From the NCBI GenBank assembly GCA_964481835.1, contig CAYZTT010000005.1:1-46765 (forward strand): a stretch of DNA of 46,765 nt, in the 5' to 3' direction. The first letter of the stretch is position 1. Every line of letters begins with the position of its first letter. A model generated the notes under the pieces. That model had not been told where the DNA came from. It saw only the letters and a list, made by a program, of their open reading frames with translations, and ran no database searches. This DNA is from JABIBT01 sp964481835 (GTDB lineage: Archaea; Nanobdellota; Nanobdellia; SCGC-AAA011-G17; PNOQ01). Made by a program: the position numbers and the translations under genes. This document shows, piece after piece, positions 30,647-38,823 of this stretch.

Positions 30647-30979
30647 ATGGCGCAGAATAAAAGAAGTTGGACGTTGAATCATGCACTACGCGTACTTGGA
30701 AAGGTACAATTGAGAGACCCGGGGTGTGTCGGCAAGAAAGATTGTGCTGAGGTAGAGCGAATTTTAGAAGAAGCAGGGCTTGAGGACATTGGAACAAGTA
30801 GACCTTTGGCAGCGGATGAAGCATGGTATAAGCAACATTTAAGATCTGAGGAATCTAGGAAAAAACAAGCGGGATTACCAACTGGTATGCACTATGCAGA
30901 TGCGAGTATAGATGGACGTGAAAGCGATTTAGATAAATATGATCATGAAGACGATGAAGAAACTGAATATCTTAGTTAA
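30647..30979 (+). CDS. Hypothetical protein, 110 aa
   Basis: Soluble. The N terminus is basic (MAQNKRSWTLNHALRVLG), with two Cys near residues 27-33 and a strongly acidic C terminus (DKYDHEDDEETEYL). A TATA box GATTTATAAAT (30595-30605) lies about 47 nt upstream. No family recognised. Its 3' end overlaps the DUF167 gene by 26 nt. Confidence 0.55.
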   Translation: MAQNKRSWTLNHALRVLGKVQLRDPGCVGKKDCAEVERILEEAGLEDIGTSRPLAADEAWYKQHLRSEESRKKQAGLPTGMHYADASIDGRESDLDKYDHEDDEETEYLS

Positions 30980-31169
30980 AACGAATGCGAAGAAAGAGGA
31001 AATAAAGTTTGATGATAATTTTAATGCGTATAGAGTTTCTGTTAAGGCTAAGGCAGTTGAAGGAGAAGCCAACAAAGCAATTGTTAAATTCTTAAGCAAG
31101 CATTTCAAAAAGAAGGTTTGGATTGTTTCTGGTTTAAAATCTAATAAGAAAGTTATTGAGCTTGAATGA
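30954..31169 (+). CDS. DUF167 (YggU-like) family protein
   Basis: 71 residues from the ATG at 30954. LNILVKTNAKKEEIKF, RVSVKAKAVEGEANKAIVKFLSKHF and VWIVSGLKSNKKVIEL match the DUF167 fold (V.V.P.a..n.v.....l.v.v.a.P..GkAN..li..La..f...v.i..G..sr.K.v.i). The usual Pro after the AKA segment is replaced by Val. Biochemical role unsettled in the family. Overlapping start with the upstream gene. Confidence 0.75.
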   Translation: MKKLNILVKTNAKKEEIKFDDNFNAYRVSVKAKAVEGEANKAIVKFLSKHFKKKVWIVSGLKSNKKVIELE

Positions 31170-31173
31170 TAAA

Positions 31174-31629
31174 TTATTTACCCTTAAAATTCATTATATT
31201 TTCAAACTTTTGTTCTATTATGTTTCCGTCTATTGCATTTAGTTTTATGTTAAATACATTTAACCCGGAAGTGATGTAGGTTATATTCCAATAGGGAACT
31301 TCTTTTTGTTGAAGTATGATTATTTCTTTTGTAATTTTTTCATCGTTCATTAATTTTTTTGCTAGTTCTTTTGCTTCTTCAAATTTTATTTTTATGTTTT
31401 TTATTTCTAATTCCTCTATCTCTTGCTTTTCGTAGATATCTGATTCTTCTGTTTTTATTATGTTATTTTGTTCTAGAAATGTGACCATTTTATTTTTTGT
31501 GAAATAATTATATTCCCAGTTTTCTTTATTTAGAAAAACGCTTGTTAGTATTAATTCTGGAGTTTTAGCTTTAAATTCTTTAAATTCTTCTGAATTTTCT
31601 ATCTTTGAGAATCCTTCTTGTAAGTTCAT
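31174..31629 (-). CDS. PepSY-like domain protein, 151 aa
   Basis: Two similar halves: AKTPELILTSVFLNKENWEYNYF at the start and VPYWNITYITSGLNVFNIKLNAIDG toward the end, the second with the W-x-V-x-Y...I-D-x-x-G-x-I pattern of PepSY domains. No signal peptide, so it is probably cytosolic. It overlaps thrS by ATGA and follows it in the same transcript. Function unknown. Confidence 0.5.
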   Translation of the reverse strand: MNLQEGFSKIENSEEFKEFKAKTPELILTSVFLNKENWEYNYFTKNKMVTFLEQNNIIKTEESDIYEKQEIEELEIKNIKIKFEEAKELAKKLMNDEKITKEIIILQQKEVPYWNITYITSGLNVFNIKLNAIDGNIIEQKFENIMNFKGK

Positions 31630-33332
31630 CTTCTATCTTGAACTTCTTTTAGTAGATCCTTAATAAATTTATCTATAGAAACCCCAAAGGAAACTTTTCC
31701 TTCCCTTGTCCTTATCGCAAGTTTGTTTGCTTCTACTTCTTTGTCCCCAATAGTTACCATGTAATTTACTTTCTCGTTTTGTGCGTCTCTTACTTTCTTA
31801 GACATTGATTCGCTTCTTGTATCTATTTCTGTTCGAATGTTATTTTTTTCTAGTGTATCTTTTAGGTTCTCTGCGAATTTTACTGATCTGTCTGTCATCG
31901 ATAGTATCTTGACTTGTACTGGGGAAAGCCATAGTGGGAACTTCCCTGCGTAATGCTCGATTAGTATGCCTAGGAACCTTTCTAGTGAGCCATAGATTGT
32001 TCTGTGAATCATTACTGGACGATGTTTTTGGCCATCTTTCTCATCATATGTTAAATCGAATTTCTCCGGCATTGCAAAATCTAACTGTATTGTTGCACAT
32101 TGCCAGGTTCTTCCTAATGAATCTTTTACATGGACGTCAATTTTTGGGCCATAAAACGCTCCATCTCCTGGATTTAATTTGTATTTTAATTTCACTTTCT
32201 TTAATGCGTTTTCTAAAGCTTTTTCTGCCATCTCCCAGTCCTCATCTGAGCCGATATATTTCTCTGGTTTTGTGGATAGTTCTAATTCGTAAGTTAGCCC
32301 GAAAGTCTTGTACATTTCTTCTGCTAATTTTATTACATTAACTACTTCTTTCTCGGCTTGTCTTTTAGTACAATATATGTGTGCATCATCTTGAGTGAAT
32401 GCTCTTACTCTGAATAAGCCATTTAGTACGCCTGAGAGTTCGTGCCTGTGCACTAGGCCAAGTTCGCCTACCTTTAATGGGAATTCTTTATAGGAATGTA
32501 TTTTTGATTTGTAAATTAATATTCCTCCGGGGCAATTCATTGGTTTTACAGCATTTTCTTTGTTGTCAATCTTTGTGAAGTACATGTTTTCTTTGTAGTT
32601 CTCCCAATGCCCAGATTTCAACCATAATGACTTATTTAGCATCATTGGAGTTTTTACTTCCTTGTAATCATATTTATTGTGTATTTGTCTCCAATAGTCT
32701 AGAAGCTCGTTAATTACCACCATTCCTTTTGGATGGAAAAATGGAAATCCGGGTCCTTCTTCATGGAACGAGAATAAATCTAGTTGCTCTCCTAACTTTC
32801 TGTGGTCTCGCTTTTTTGCCTCTTCTAAAACATGAAGGAATTTTTTTAGATCTTTTTTCTCATAGAATGCAGTACCGTAAATTCTTTGGAGCATTTTGTT
32901 TTTGGCGTCACCTCTCCAGTATGCCCCTGCTAGACTTAGTAGCTTGAATGCTTTTATCTCTCCTGTTGATTTTACGTGAGGTCCTGCGCACAAATCAATA
33001 AATTCCCCTTGTTGGAAGAAGGATATCTTTTTGTCTTCTATGCCTTCTAGTAATTCAATTTTGTAGGGGTTATTTTTTAGGAGTTTTTTTGCTTCTGCCC
33101 TAGTTTTTAGTACATTTTTTATTTTTAGATCTTTTTTTATTATTTCTAGTGCACGCTTTTCTATTTTTTCTAGATCTTCCGGGGTAAAAGGTTTTTTTGT
33201 ATCAAAATCATAATAGAAACCAGTATCTATCGATGGCCCGATGGCTAACTTAGTTTCGGGGAATAATTCCAAAACGGCTTGTGCTAGGACGTGAGAAGCC
33301 GAATGTCTTAGAGTATGTAAGTCTCTTTTCAT
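31626..33332 (-). CDS. thrS: Threonine--tRNA ligase, bacterial type without TGS domain
   Basis: 568 residues. It starts directly in the N2 editing domain with H10-SAS-H14 and the CAGPHV motif (zinc-like HxxxH...CxxxH) that removes mischarged serine. The class II core has MNCPGG, HRHELSGVLNGLFRVRAFTQDDAHIYC (motif 2) and MIHRTIYGSLERFLG (motif 3). LWLSPVQVKILSMTD starts the anticodon-binding domain. Bacterial enzymes carry an N-terminal TGS domain of about 60 residues, absent here. Typical archaeal ThrRS has an unrelated editing domain, so the gene is probably of bacterial descent. The TATA box (33355-33364) is centred 27 nt upstream. Confidence 0.95.
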   Translation of the reverse strand: MKRDLHTLRHSASHVLAQAVLELFPETKLAIGPSIDTGFYYDFDTKKPFTPEDLEKIEKRALEIIKKDLKIKNVLKTRAEAKKLLKNNPYKIELLEGIEDKKISFFQQGEFIDLCAGPHVKSTGEIKAFKLLSLAGAYWRGDAKNKMLQRIYGTAFYEKKDLKKFLHVLEEAKKRDHRKLGEQLDLFSFHEEGPGFPFFHPKGMVVINELLDYWRQIHNKYDYKEVKTPMMLNKSLWLKSGHWENYKENMYFTKIDNKENAVKPMNCPGGILIYKSKIHSYKEFPLKVGELGLVHRHELSGVLNGLFRVRAFTQDDAHIYCTKRQAEKEVVNVIKLAEEMYKTFGLTYELELSTKPEKYIGSDEDWEMAEKALENALKKVKLKYKLNPGDGAFYGPKIDVHVKDSLGRTWQCATIQLDFAMPEKFDLTYDEKDGQKHRPVMIHRTIYGSLERFLGILIEHYAGKFPLWLSPVQVKILSMTDRSVKFAENLKDTLEKNNIRTEIDTRSESMSKKVRDAQNEKVNYMVTIGDKEVEANKLAIRTREGKVSFGVSIDKFIKDLLKEVQDRR

Positions 33333-33354
33333 TAGAAATTAATTTTGGAAGATA

Positions 33355-33364
33355 GTATTTAAAT
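33355..33364 (-). promoter_or_regulatory. TATA box of thrS
   Basis: AGTATTTAAATTT region on the complement, centred 27 nt before the thrS ATG at 33332. It implies a leaderless mRNA. Confidence 0.5.
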
Positions 33365-33384
33365 TTAACTATGTTGCTGGAAAG

Positions 33385-33394
33385 ATTTTTAAAG
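33385..33394 (+). promoter_or_regulatory. TATA box of the phosphoesterase gene
   Basis: ATTTTTAAAG is centred 27 nt before the ATG at 33416. Confidence 0.5.
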
Positions 33395-33415
33395 ATAGTT
33401 TCTTGAATTGAGTAT

Positions 33416-34339
33416 ATGAAATTCTTAATCATCGGAGATTTGCATGGAAGGAAACCCAGAATCCATTTTAAAGACTTTGATGCAATTATAGCACCAGGCG
33501 ATTTTTGTGATGATAGGGAGATAACTCCTTTTTCAAAAAAATGGGGGGCGCATGTGAAGAAAGCTAGAGCGAATAATGAAACGGTTTTACATTATGATGA
33601 TTTCATCATAAAACAAATTGGGAAAAGAAAATTAGCCCAATTGGAAAAGAAATCCCTAAAGAGGGGCAGAGAAATCCTAGAATATCTGAACTCATTTGGC
33701 ACGCCGGTTTTTATTGTGCCAGGTAATTGGGATCATAGCTATGGCCCAACTAGGATAAAGGATTCTTATCAAAGTGATTACCATTATTTTAAAATGTTCT
33801 ATGATTTTTGGATGGGCAAAGAAACTAATAAATTCCTAACCAGGGGATTGAAGAATATATACGATTGCCAATATAATTTACATAAATTTGAGGAATTTAA
33901 CATCTTAGGATATGGTTTGAGTAGTGCTCCTGAAAGTCCAACTCTAAAGGTCAAATTTGACTTTGATGGAAAATCTAAAGATAAGCTGAAAAAGGCTTAT
34001 CGCCGGATGTTAGATAAGTTATCTATTGAGTATAAAAAGAGAGATAAGAAAATTCCCACCATATTTATCTCACATAATGTCCCGTATAATACAAAACTAG
34101 ATCTTGTTCTGAACAAAAAATCATATGCATATAAAAAACATTTAGGTTCTTCTGTGGCAAGATGGTTTTGCACAAGGTATAGGCCTCTAATTTGTGTTGG
34201 TGGACATATACATGAGCACCATGGAAAGGATAAAATCGGTAAAACTGTTGTTGTTAATGCAGGATATGGGCCAGTAGTTAATAGTTTGTTAGAGATAAAG
34301 GGCAAGAAGATAACTAAACTCAAGTTCTACCGGGGGTAA
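33416..34339 (+). CDS. Calcineurin-like metallophosphoesterase
   Basis: 307 residues. The five metal-site blocks are all visible: GDLHG (residues 7-11), APGDFCDD, PGNWDHS, FISHNVPYN and GGHIHEHHG. The enzyme binds two metals and hydrolyses phosphoester bonds. The substrate is not evident (nucleic acid, cyclic nucleotide or protein phosphate). Charged inserts separate the second and third blocks. Single-gene unit with its own leaderless promoter. Confidence 0.88.
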   Translation: MKFLIIGDLHGRKPRIHFKDFDAIIAPGDFCDDREITPFSKKWGAHVKKARANNETVLHYDDFIIKQIGKRKLAQLEKKSLKRGREILEYLNSFGTPVFIVPGNWDHSYGPTRIKDSYQSDYHYFKMFYDFWMGKETNKFLTRGLKNIYDCQYNLHKFEEFNILGYGLSSAPESPTLKVKFDFDGKSKDKLKKAYRRMLDKLSIEYKKRDKKIPTIFISHNVPYNTKLDLVLNKKSYAYKKHLGSSVARWFCTRYRPLICVGGHIHEHHGKDKIGKTVVVNAGYGPVVNSLLEIKGKKITKLKFYRG

Positions 34340-34344
34340 AAAAC

Positions 34345-34353
34345 TTTATAAAT
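34345..34353 (+). promoter_or_regulatory. TATA box of the surface protein gene
   Basis: CTTTATAAA is centred 27 nt before the ATG at 34377. Confidence 0.55.
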
Positions 34354-34376
34354 AAGTATGCAGATAATCAATTAGC

Positions 34377-35978
34377 ATGAAGAAGTTATGTTTATTGTTG
34401 ATGGCAATCTTGATTGCTGTACCGTTCATATATGCTGAAGATAATGACTATAGCATTGAATTAGATCTGGACAAGAATAGTATCCAGGTTGGAGACCCAA
34501 TTCTTTTTGAAGGAAATATTTTTATGAATAATGACCTATTGGATGATCAGGTCAATGTTATTTTTTATATAGGGAGTAATGGGAGCCAAAATCAGATATT
34601 TCTGTCTGTTTTTGATGGAACTTTCTCATTTGCACCAAGATTGAGAGATTTAGAGAGTGGAACTCATCAAATCTCAGTTGAATTATTTGATTTGAATGGC
34701 GATTCTTTGCAGTATTTTGATGATGTCAAGCAAATAACTATAGATAATAAACTAATACTAGATTTGCAGGTCGAGAAGGATCAATTGATTCCTGGCGAAA
34801 AATTGCAGATTTTGGGAGTTATCCAAAGAAATTTAGACAAACAAAATGTTCCTTTAAGCGTTTTGAGAGTATTTTTGGATGGTCAAGAATATATTACTGA
34901 GGTGAGTAATGGAAATTTAGATTATGAGTTAGATCTTGGTGAAGATATTAATTCAAACTATCATACTGTTTTTGTTGAGGCAGAGGATACGCATGGGAAC
35001 AAAGGAGAAACTAATTTTGAGATATATGTTATTCCTCAACAAGAATCTATTGAAATCAAATTAGATCAGAAAACCTATAACCCGGGTGAAACAATTAGTA
35101 TGTATGCAGTTGTTTATGATCAGGCTAGTCAGGAAATTGTTGATGAATTAAGTTTTGAATTATTCGATGCGGATGGAAAGAAAGTTTATGAAGAAACTTT
35201 GTTAAGTACTGCATCCGGAAGTTTTCAACTTGGAGATTATGCTTTGCCAGGAGAATGGATGATTAAAGTTGAGAGTTCTACTGGTATGACTTCTGAGAAG
35301 AGTATTGATATCCCGGTTGTTAGTAAGTTGGATATTGAACTGGTTGGACAAACTCTGAAGATAAAAAATTCTGGAAATATAAAGTATGATGATTTATTAG
35401 TGATTGAAGCTAAGGGCGATCTCCATAACAGGACCATTGAAGTTAGAACTAAATTAACTCCTGGAGAAAATATGACTCTGGATTTATACAAGGAACTAAA
35501 AGATATGGATTATGTTATTACGATCCTTAATACTGAACAAATGTTTGAAGTGAAGATATTTGATGATCGAGGTGTTGGTGAAAAAGCAGGAGATTGGTTT
35601 GAAGGAATAACTGGCCAGCTTATTAGAACTAGTGGTAGTAAAGAAGGAAGTGGAGCTGCTTACTTGTTTGGTTTGATAGTATTATTCTTAGTAGTTTTGG
35701 TATTCTTCTATAAGAAACCTAATTTCAACCTATTAAAGAAAGTTAAAAGGAAACCTAGGAAGAGTAAGGCTAAACCGAAACCTAAAACTCAAATAGTTTC
35801 TCGTGAAGATGACGATATTGAAGGGTTTAAGAGTAGAATTCTGAAAGATATAAATGATTCAACTATTCGTGAAAAGAAAAAAGAATCTGATAAACAATTT
35901 AATGTTCAACCTTTCTTGCCTGTACCTAAGGAAGAAAAACCTAAGAAGTTTGAGTTTGATAAACCTTTAAGAAAATAA
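34377..35978 (+). CDS. Membrane-anchored surface protein with repeated Ig-like domains
   Basis: 533 residues. Signal peptide of about 20 residues (ending IYA). Then three or more beta-sandwich modules that each open alike: LDLDKNSIQVGDPILFEGNI, LQVEKDQLIPGEKLQILGVI and IKLDQKTYNPGETISMYAVV. A fourth domain follows, then a membrane helix near residue 430 (YLFGLIVLFLVVLVFFY) and a long basic cytoplasmic tail (about 80 residues rich in Lys and Pro). It looks like a surface or adhesion protein linked to the cytoplasm. The 3' end overlaps the convergent methyltransferase gene by 38 nt. Confidence 0.72.
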   Translation: MKKLCLLLMAILIAVPFIYAEDNDYSIELDLDKNSIQVGDPILFEGNIFMNNDLLDDQVNVIFYIGSNGSQNQIFLSVFDGTFSFAPRLRDLESGTHQISVELFDLNGDSLQYFDDVKQITIDNKLILDLQVEKDQLIPGEKLQILGVIQRNLDKQNVPLSVLRVFLDGQEYITEVSNGNLDYELDLGEDINSNYHTVFVEAEDTHGNKGETNFEIYVIPQQESIEIKLDQKTYNPGETISMYAVVYDQASQEIVDELSFELFDADGKKVYEETLLSTASGSFQLGDYALPGEWMIKVESSTGMTSEKSIDIPVVSKLDIELVGQTLKIKNSGNIKYDDLLVIEAKGDLHNRTIEVRTKLTPGENMTLDLYKELKDMDYVITILNTEQMFEVKIFDDRGVGEKAGDWFEGITGQLIRTSGSKEGSGAAYLFGLIVLFLVVLVFFYKKPNFNLLKKVKRKPRKSKAKPKPKTQIVSREDDDIEGFKSRILKDINDSTIREKKKESDKQFNVQPFLPVPKEEKPKKFEFDKPLRK

Positions 35979-36423
35979 TATCCTTTTCTTGTTCAATTTC
36001 TTTGAAATCTTTTAGTAGTTTTCTTACTAATGACAGTTTTTTTGATTGTTTTAAAATTGTGATTGCTATTTTATTTTTTGCTACTCGTTTTATTTCTTTT
36101 ATTGCCTTTTCTGGGTCTTTAAAATTTTGAGCTGCAGTTATTGATACTACTACGTCAAATGATTTATCTTCAAATGGGAGATTTTCAGCGCTTCCTAGGA
36201 TTGTTTTAGATCCTTTTGCTTTTTTTAGCATTCCTTCACTTGGATCTATCCCTATGTAGCCTTTGCCAAAATGCCCTGCGTAGAAGGCAGTTCCACAACC
36301 AACATCTAGAACTTTCTCATTTCTTTTTATATCTAGTTCTTTAACTATTATTTCGACTTTTTTTAGTTGTTCTCTCGAGTGTAGCTCGTTGTATCCTCCC
36401 GAGATATCGTCGTAATAATTCAT
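35941..36423 (-). CDS. SAM-dependent class I methyltransferase
   Basis: 160 residues. Motif I VLDVGCGTAFYAGHFG, then GIDPSEGMLKKAKG (motif II), GSAENLPFEDKSFDVVVSI (UbiE-like motif) and DPEKAIKEIKRVAKN. The substrate is unknown. It is short for the family (about 200 or more), with little beyond the core fold. It shares a TATA element with the divergent dcd gene. Confidence 0.85.
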   Translation of the reverse strand: MNYYDDISGGYNELHSREQLKKVEIIVKELDIKRNEKVLDVGCGTAFYAGHFGKGYIGIDPSEGMLKKAKGSKTILGSAENLPFEDKSFDVVVSITAAQNFKDPEKAIKEIKRVAKNKIAITILKQSKKLSLVRKLLKDFKEIEQEKDIIFLKVYQTQTS

Positions 36424-36443
36424 AAATTTGTTAAGAGTAAACT

Positions 36444-36451
36444 ATTTAAAT
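36444..36451. promoter_or_regulatory. Palindromic TATA box shared by two divergent genes
   Basis: ATTTAAAT is a perfect palindrome centred 24.5 nt from the methyltransferase ATG (36423, minus) and 25.5 nt from the dcd ATG (36473, plus). The whole intergenic gap is 49 nt, so one element could serve both leaderless genes. Confidence 0.6.
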
Positions 36452-36472
36452 GGTTTTTTATCTTTCTGTTTT

Positions 36473-36970
36473 ATGATTTTAACGAAGAAAGCTATCTTAG
36501 AAGAGATAAAAAATAAGAAATTAAAAATTAGCCCTTATAATCCTAGAAACGTAGGGAGTGATTCTATCGATTTAACTTTGGATAATAAATTTAGGATTTT
36601 CAACCATAAAAAAGTTACCTTGACTGAGAACGTGGATTACAAGAAATATTCTAAGTTTATTAAGAGGGATAAGATAATGTTGATGCCTGGACAATTTATT
36701 TTGGGAATTACAAAAGAGAAGATAAAAATGCCAAATAATGTCTGTGGTTTTTTATATGGGCGTACTAGATTTGCTAGATTTGGGTTGAGCATACATACTA
36801 CTGCCTCCTTTATACATGCGGGAGTTAGTAATAACCAGGTTTTTGAAATTTCTAATGAATCTAATGTTCCTTTGATATTGAAGGCGGGCACAAAGATTGC
36901 ACAGTTAATTTTGATGCGAACTGAAGGTGAAGCCAAATATGATAAGAGATGGAATAATCAAAAGTTATAA
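36473..36970 (+). CDS. dcd: dCTP deaminase / dUTPase family
   Basis: 165 residues from the ATG at 36473. The longer frame starts inside the promoter. SPYNPRNVGSDSIDLTLDNKF, FLYGRTRFARFGLSIHTTASFIHAGVSN, then FEISNES and GTKIAQLIL match the trimeric dCTP deaminase fold. The typical RSS loop reads GRTRFARFG here, and the Glu of FEI stands at the catalytic place. It makes dUTP from dCTP for thymidylate synthesis. A dUTPase role is possible. Confidence 0.85.
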   Translation: MILTKKAILEEIKNKKLKISPYNPRNVGSDSIDLTLDNKFRIFNHKKVTLTENVDYKKYSKFIKRDKIMLMPGQFILGITKEKIKMPNNVCGFLYGRTRFARFGLSIHTTASFIHAGVSNNQVFEISNESNVPLILKAGTKIAQLILMRTEGEAKYDKRWNNQKL

Positions 36971-36997
36971 AAATGAATATTTAGTTTAGATTTCTAT

Positions 36998-37069
36998 GCG
37001 TGAGTTGTCCAGTGGTTAAGATACGACGTTGCCAACGTTGAGACCCGGGTTCAATTCCCGGCTCGCGCA
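36998..37069 (+). tRNA. tRNA-Gly(GCC)
   Basis: Acceptor GCGTGAG/CTCGCGC with one G-T pair. Anticodon stem CGACG/CGTTG with loop TTGCCAA, anticodon GCC. T stem CCGGG/CCCGG with loop TTCAATT, discriminator A. No intron and no encoded CCA. A TATA-like GTTATAAAA (36964-36972) over the end of dcd is 30 nt upstream. Confidence 0.95.
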
Positions 37070-37086
37070 AGTTAAATTCAGATATA

Positions 37087-37096
37087 TTTTTATATT
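37087..37096 (+). promoter_or_regulatory. TATA box of the RHS gene
   Basis: TTTTTATATT is centred 25 nt before the ATG at 37116, so the gene has its own leaderless promoter. Confidence 0.55.
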
Positions 37097-37115
37097 ATGA
37101 TTTTTATTTAGTTTT

Positions 37116-38267
37116 ATGAAAAGAGAAGTGATTTTGTTAGTTTTGTTAGTATGTATGCCTATTTCTTATGCAGATGTTTTAGATGTTCCCAGTGTCTCTA
37201 ATGATGGCCTAGAACCAATTGAAGAAGGAGATGATGTTAAGAAATTTATTTATGCTGGGAGTAATATTGTTGCATCGGTTGAAGATGAGACAGGTACAAG
37301 TGTAATAAAATATTATCATCAAGGAAGGTTGAATAATAGGTTAACTACAGATTCTAGTGGAAATATAGATGAAGAGTTTTTATCTTTGCCTTTTGGGCAG
37401 AAAATAGCTAATTCCGGAGTTGATTATCCGTTTACAGGAAAGGAAGATGATGAGTCTTCTTTATATTATTTTGGAGCCAGGTATTATGATTCTAATTTGG
37501 GAAGGTTTACTTCCGTGGATTCAATGGCGGGGAAGGATGGGAACTTAGCTTACGCATATGTTGCTAATAATCCAATGAATTATGTGGACCCGGATGGGAG
37601 AGAGATGACAAGTATGCAAAGACTGATGTTGACTATTGCTAGCAAAGCGGATAGTGATGCAATCAATAAACTAACTGGAAATCGTTTGAGAGGAACACAA
37701 ATGCTTATCCACTATCTTCTGGGTAGTGGGGAGCCCGTGAACGTTGAACTGACTGCTATTGGGTGGACATCTGTCCTTAAGAAACTGTATCTGAGAGAGG
37801 GTTGGAGGGTAGGGGATGGAGAACCAAGTCTCTGGACTGCTTCAAGAGATCCCAACTACCCTGCAAGTGAAGGGTGGGAAGAAACTATACGAACAGTAGA
37901 ATTTGATTGCAGATACGAGGGAGGCACTAAAGATGATTGGAATCTTGTAGGTAATGCATATATTGCTAGAAAAGTAGGTGAAAATACAATTCAATTCGCG
38001 ATATCGAGAGAAACATTTGATTTTGAAGGTAGTGAGTTTGAGGAATGGGGGGAATATAGTCGGAAAGTCCCATTTGAATTAGCCAGCCAAATGAAAAAGT
38101 TATTTCCGGAGGCAATTACTCTGAAAAAAGGACTAGTCAATGTTGATGCTAAATGGCTACAATCCGTTGGGAAGCCAGTACCAATAATCTCAGAATTTTT
38201 TGCAGATGAAGATTTTACTAACACGTTACGCGAGATTCAAGCGCGGCCGGGAAACCAGTACCCATAA
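37116..38267 (+). CDS. Secreted RHS-repeat core protein with unknown C-terminal domain
   Basis: 383 residues. A signal peptide of about 19 residues ends SYA. Residues 43-161 form one RHS-associated core: YAGSNIVASVEDETG, then YYHQGRLNNRLTTDSSGNI, GKEDDESSLYYFGARYYD, LGRFTSVDS and NNPMNYVDPDG. In bacterial RHS polymorphic toxins a variable effector domain follows the DPxG motif. Here 222 residues without recognised family follow, with GWEETIRTVEFDCRYEGG and DWNLVGNAYIARKVG. There is no long YD-repeat shell and no obvious immunity gene. The neighbours downstream are three pilin-like genes. Toxin activity is inference. Confidence 0.8.
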   Translation: MKREVILLVLLVCMPISYADVLDVPSVSNDGLEPIEEGDDVKKFIYAGSNIVASVEDETGTSVIKYYHQGRLNNRLTTDSSGNIDEEFLSLPFGQKIANSGVDYPFTGKEDDESSLYYFGARYYDSNLGRFTSVDSMAGKDGNLAYAYVANNPMNYVDPDGREMTSMQRLMLTIASKADSDAINKLTGNRLRGTQMLIHYLLGSGEPVNVELTAIGWTSVLKKLYLREGWRVGDGEPSLWTASRDPNYPASEGWEETIRTVEFDCRYEGGTKDDWNLVGNAYIARKVGENTIQFAISRETFDFEGSEFEEWGEYSRKVPFELASQMKKLFPEAITLKKGLVNVDAKWLQSVGKPVPIISEFFADEDFTNTLREIQARPGNQYP

Positions 38268-38276
38268 TTATTTAAA
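38268..38276 (+). promoter_or_regulatory. TATA box of pilin-like gene 1
   Basis: TTATTTAAA starts right after the RHS stop codon and is centred 26 nt before the ATG at 38298, so the pilin gene need not depend on the RHS transcript. Confidence 0.55.
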
Positions 38277-38297
38277 GCAAAATCCTTAGGGGTTATT

Positions 38298-38786
38298 ATG
38301 AAAAGAGGGATGGGTTCACTTGTTGGTGTTGTCCTGCTTGTAGGGATAGTTGTTGCGGTAGCAGTGTTATTGTTAACTTTCTTTGATGTTTTCTCCCAAG
38401 ATCAAACGGACAACATTGAGAATGAAACCTTGGAAAGAGAATATTGTGATAACTCACTTGTTGAATTACATAATATTTGCTCTTTTAATGATGCTGGGCC
38501 CCCTCCAGACCCCGGATTGAAAGTCCAATTAAAAAATGCAGGATCCGTAGATATATCTAGCATAAATCTTACCTTTTATGATCTTGATAGTGGGTATGAT
38601 ACTGGGATGCTAAATTTTGGGGGAATCTCAAGATATGGGTTCCTTGAACATGAATTTAATGATCTCTTTCAAGGGGGGGAGTATGATAGGATTGTTGTTA
38701 TAAAACATCTTGTTACGGAAGAAAATGTAGAGATTACTTGTGAGGCAACTACAATAGAACTGAATGTTTATCCGATGAGTTGCTAA
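38298..38786 (+). CDS. Pilin-like protein 1 (class III signal peptide)
   Basis: 162 residues. MKRG|MGSLVGVVLLVGIVV fits the prepilin pattern: basic residues, Gly before the cut, then a hydrophobic helix that polymerises. FFDVFSQDQTDNI directly after the helix is shared with the next two proteins. The C-terminal domain is beta-rich with five Cys. Such proteins form type IV pili or adhesive filaments. No assembly ATPase or membrane platform gene lies in the window. Confidence 0.75.
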   Translation: MKRGMGSLVGVVLLVGIVVAVAVLLLTFFDVFSQDQTDNIENETLEREYCDNSLVELHNICSFNDAGPPPDPGLKVQLKNAGSVDISSINLTFYDLDSGYDTGMLNFGGISRYGFLEHEFNDLFQGGEYDRIVVIKHLVTEENVEITCEATTIELNVYPMSC

Positions 38787-38794
38787 CCATAATT

Positions 38795-38803
38795 CTTTTA
38801 AAT
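38795..38803 (+). promoter_or_regulatory. TATA box of pilin-like gene 2
   Basis: CTTTTAAAT is centred 25 nt before the ATG at 38824. Confidence 0.5.
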
Positions 38804-38823
38804 TCCTAAACTTAGAATTTATT

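Noticed and set aside
37116..38267. RHS protein as a simple truncated bacterial contaminant gene
   Set aside because: It has an archaeal-type TATA box at the right distance, base composition like its neighbours and an intact frame with signal peptide.
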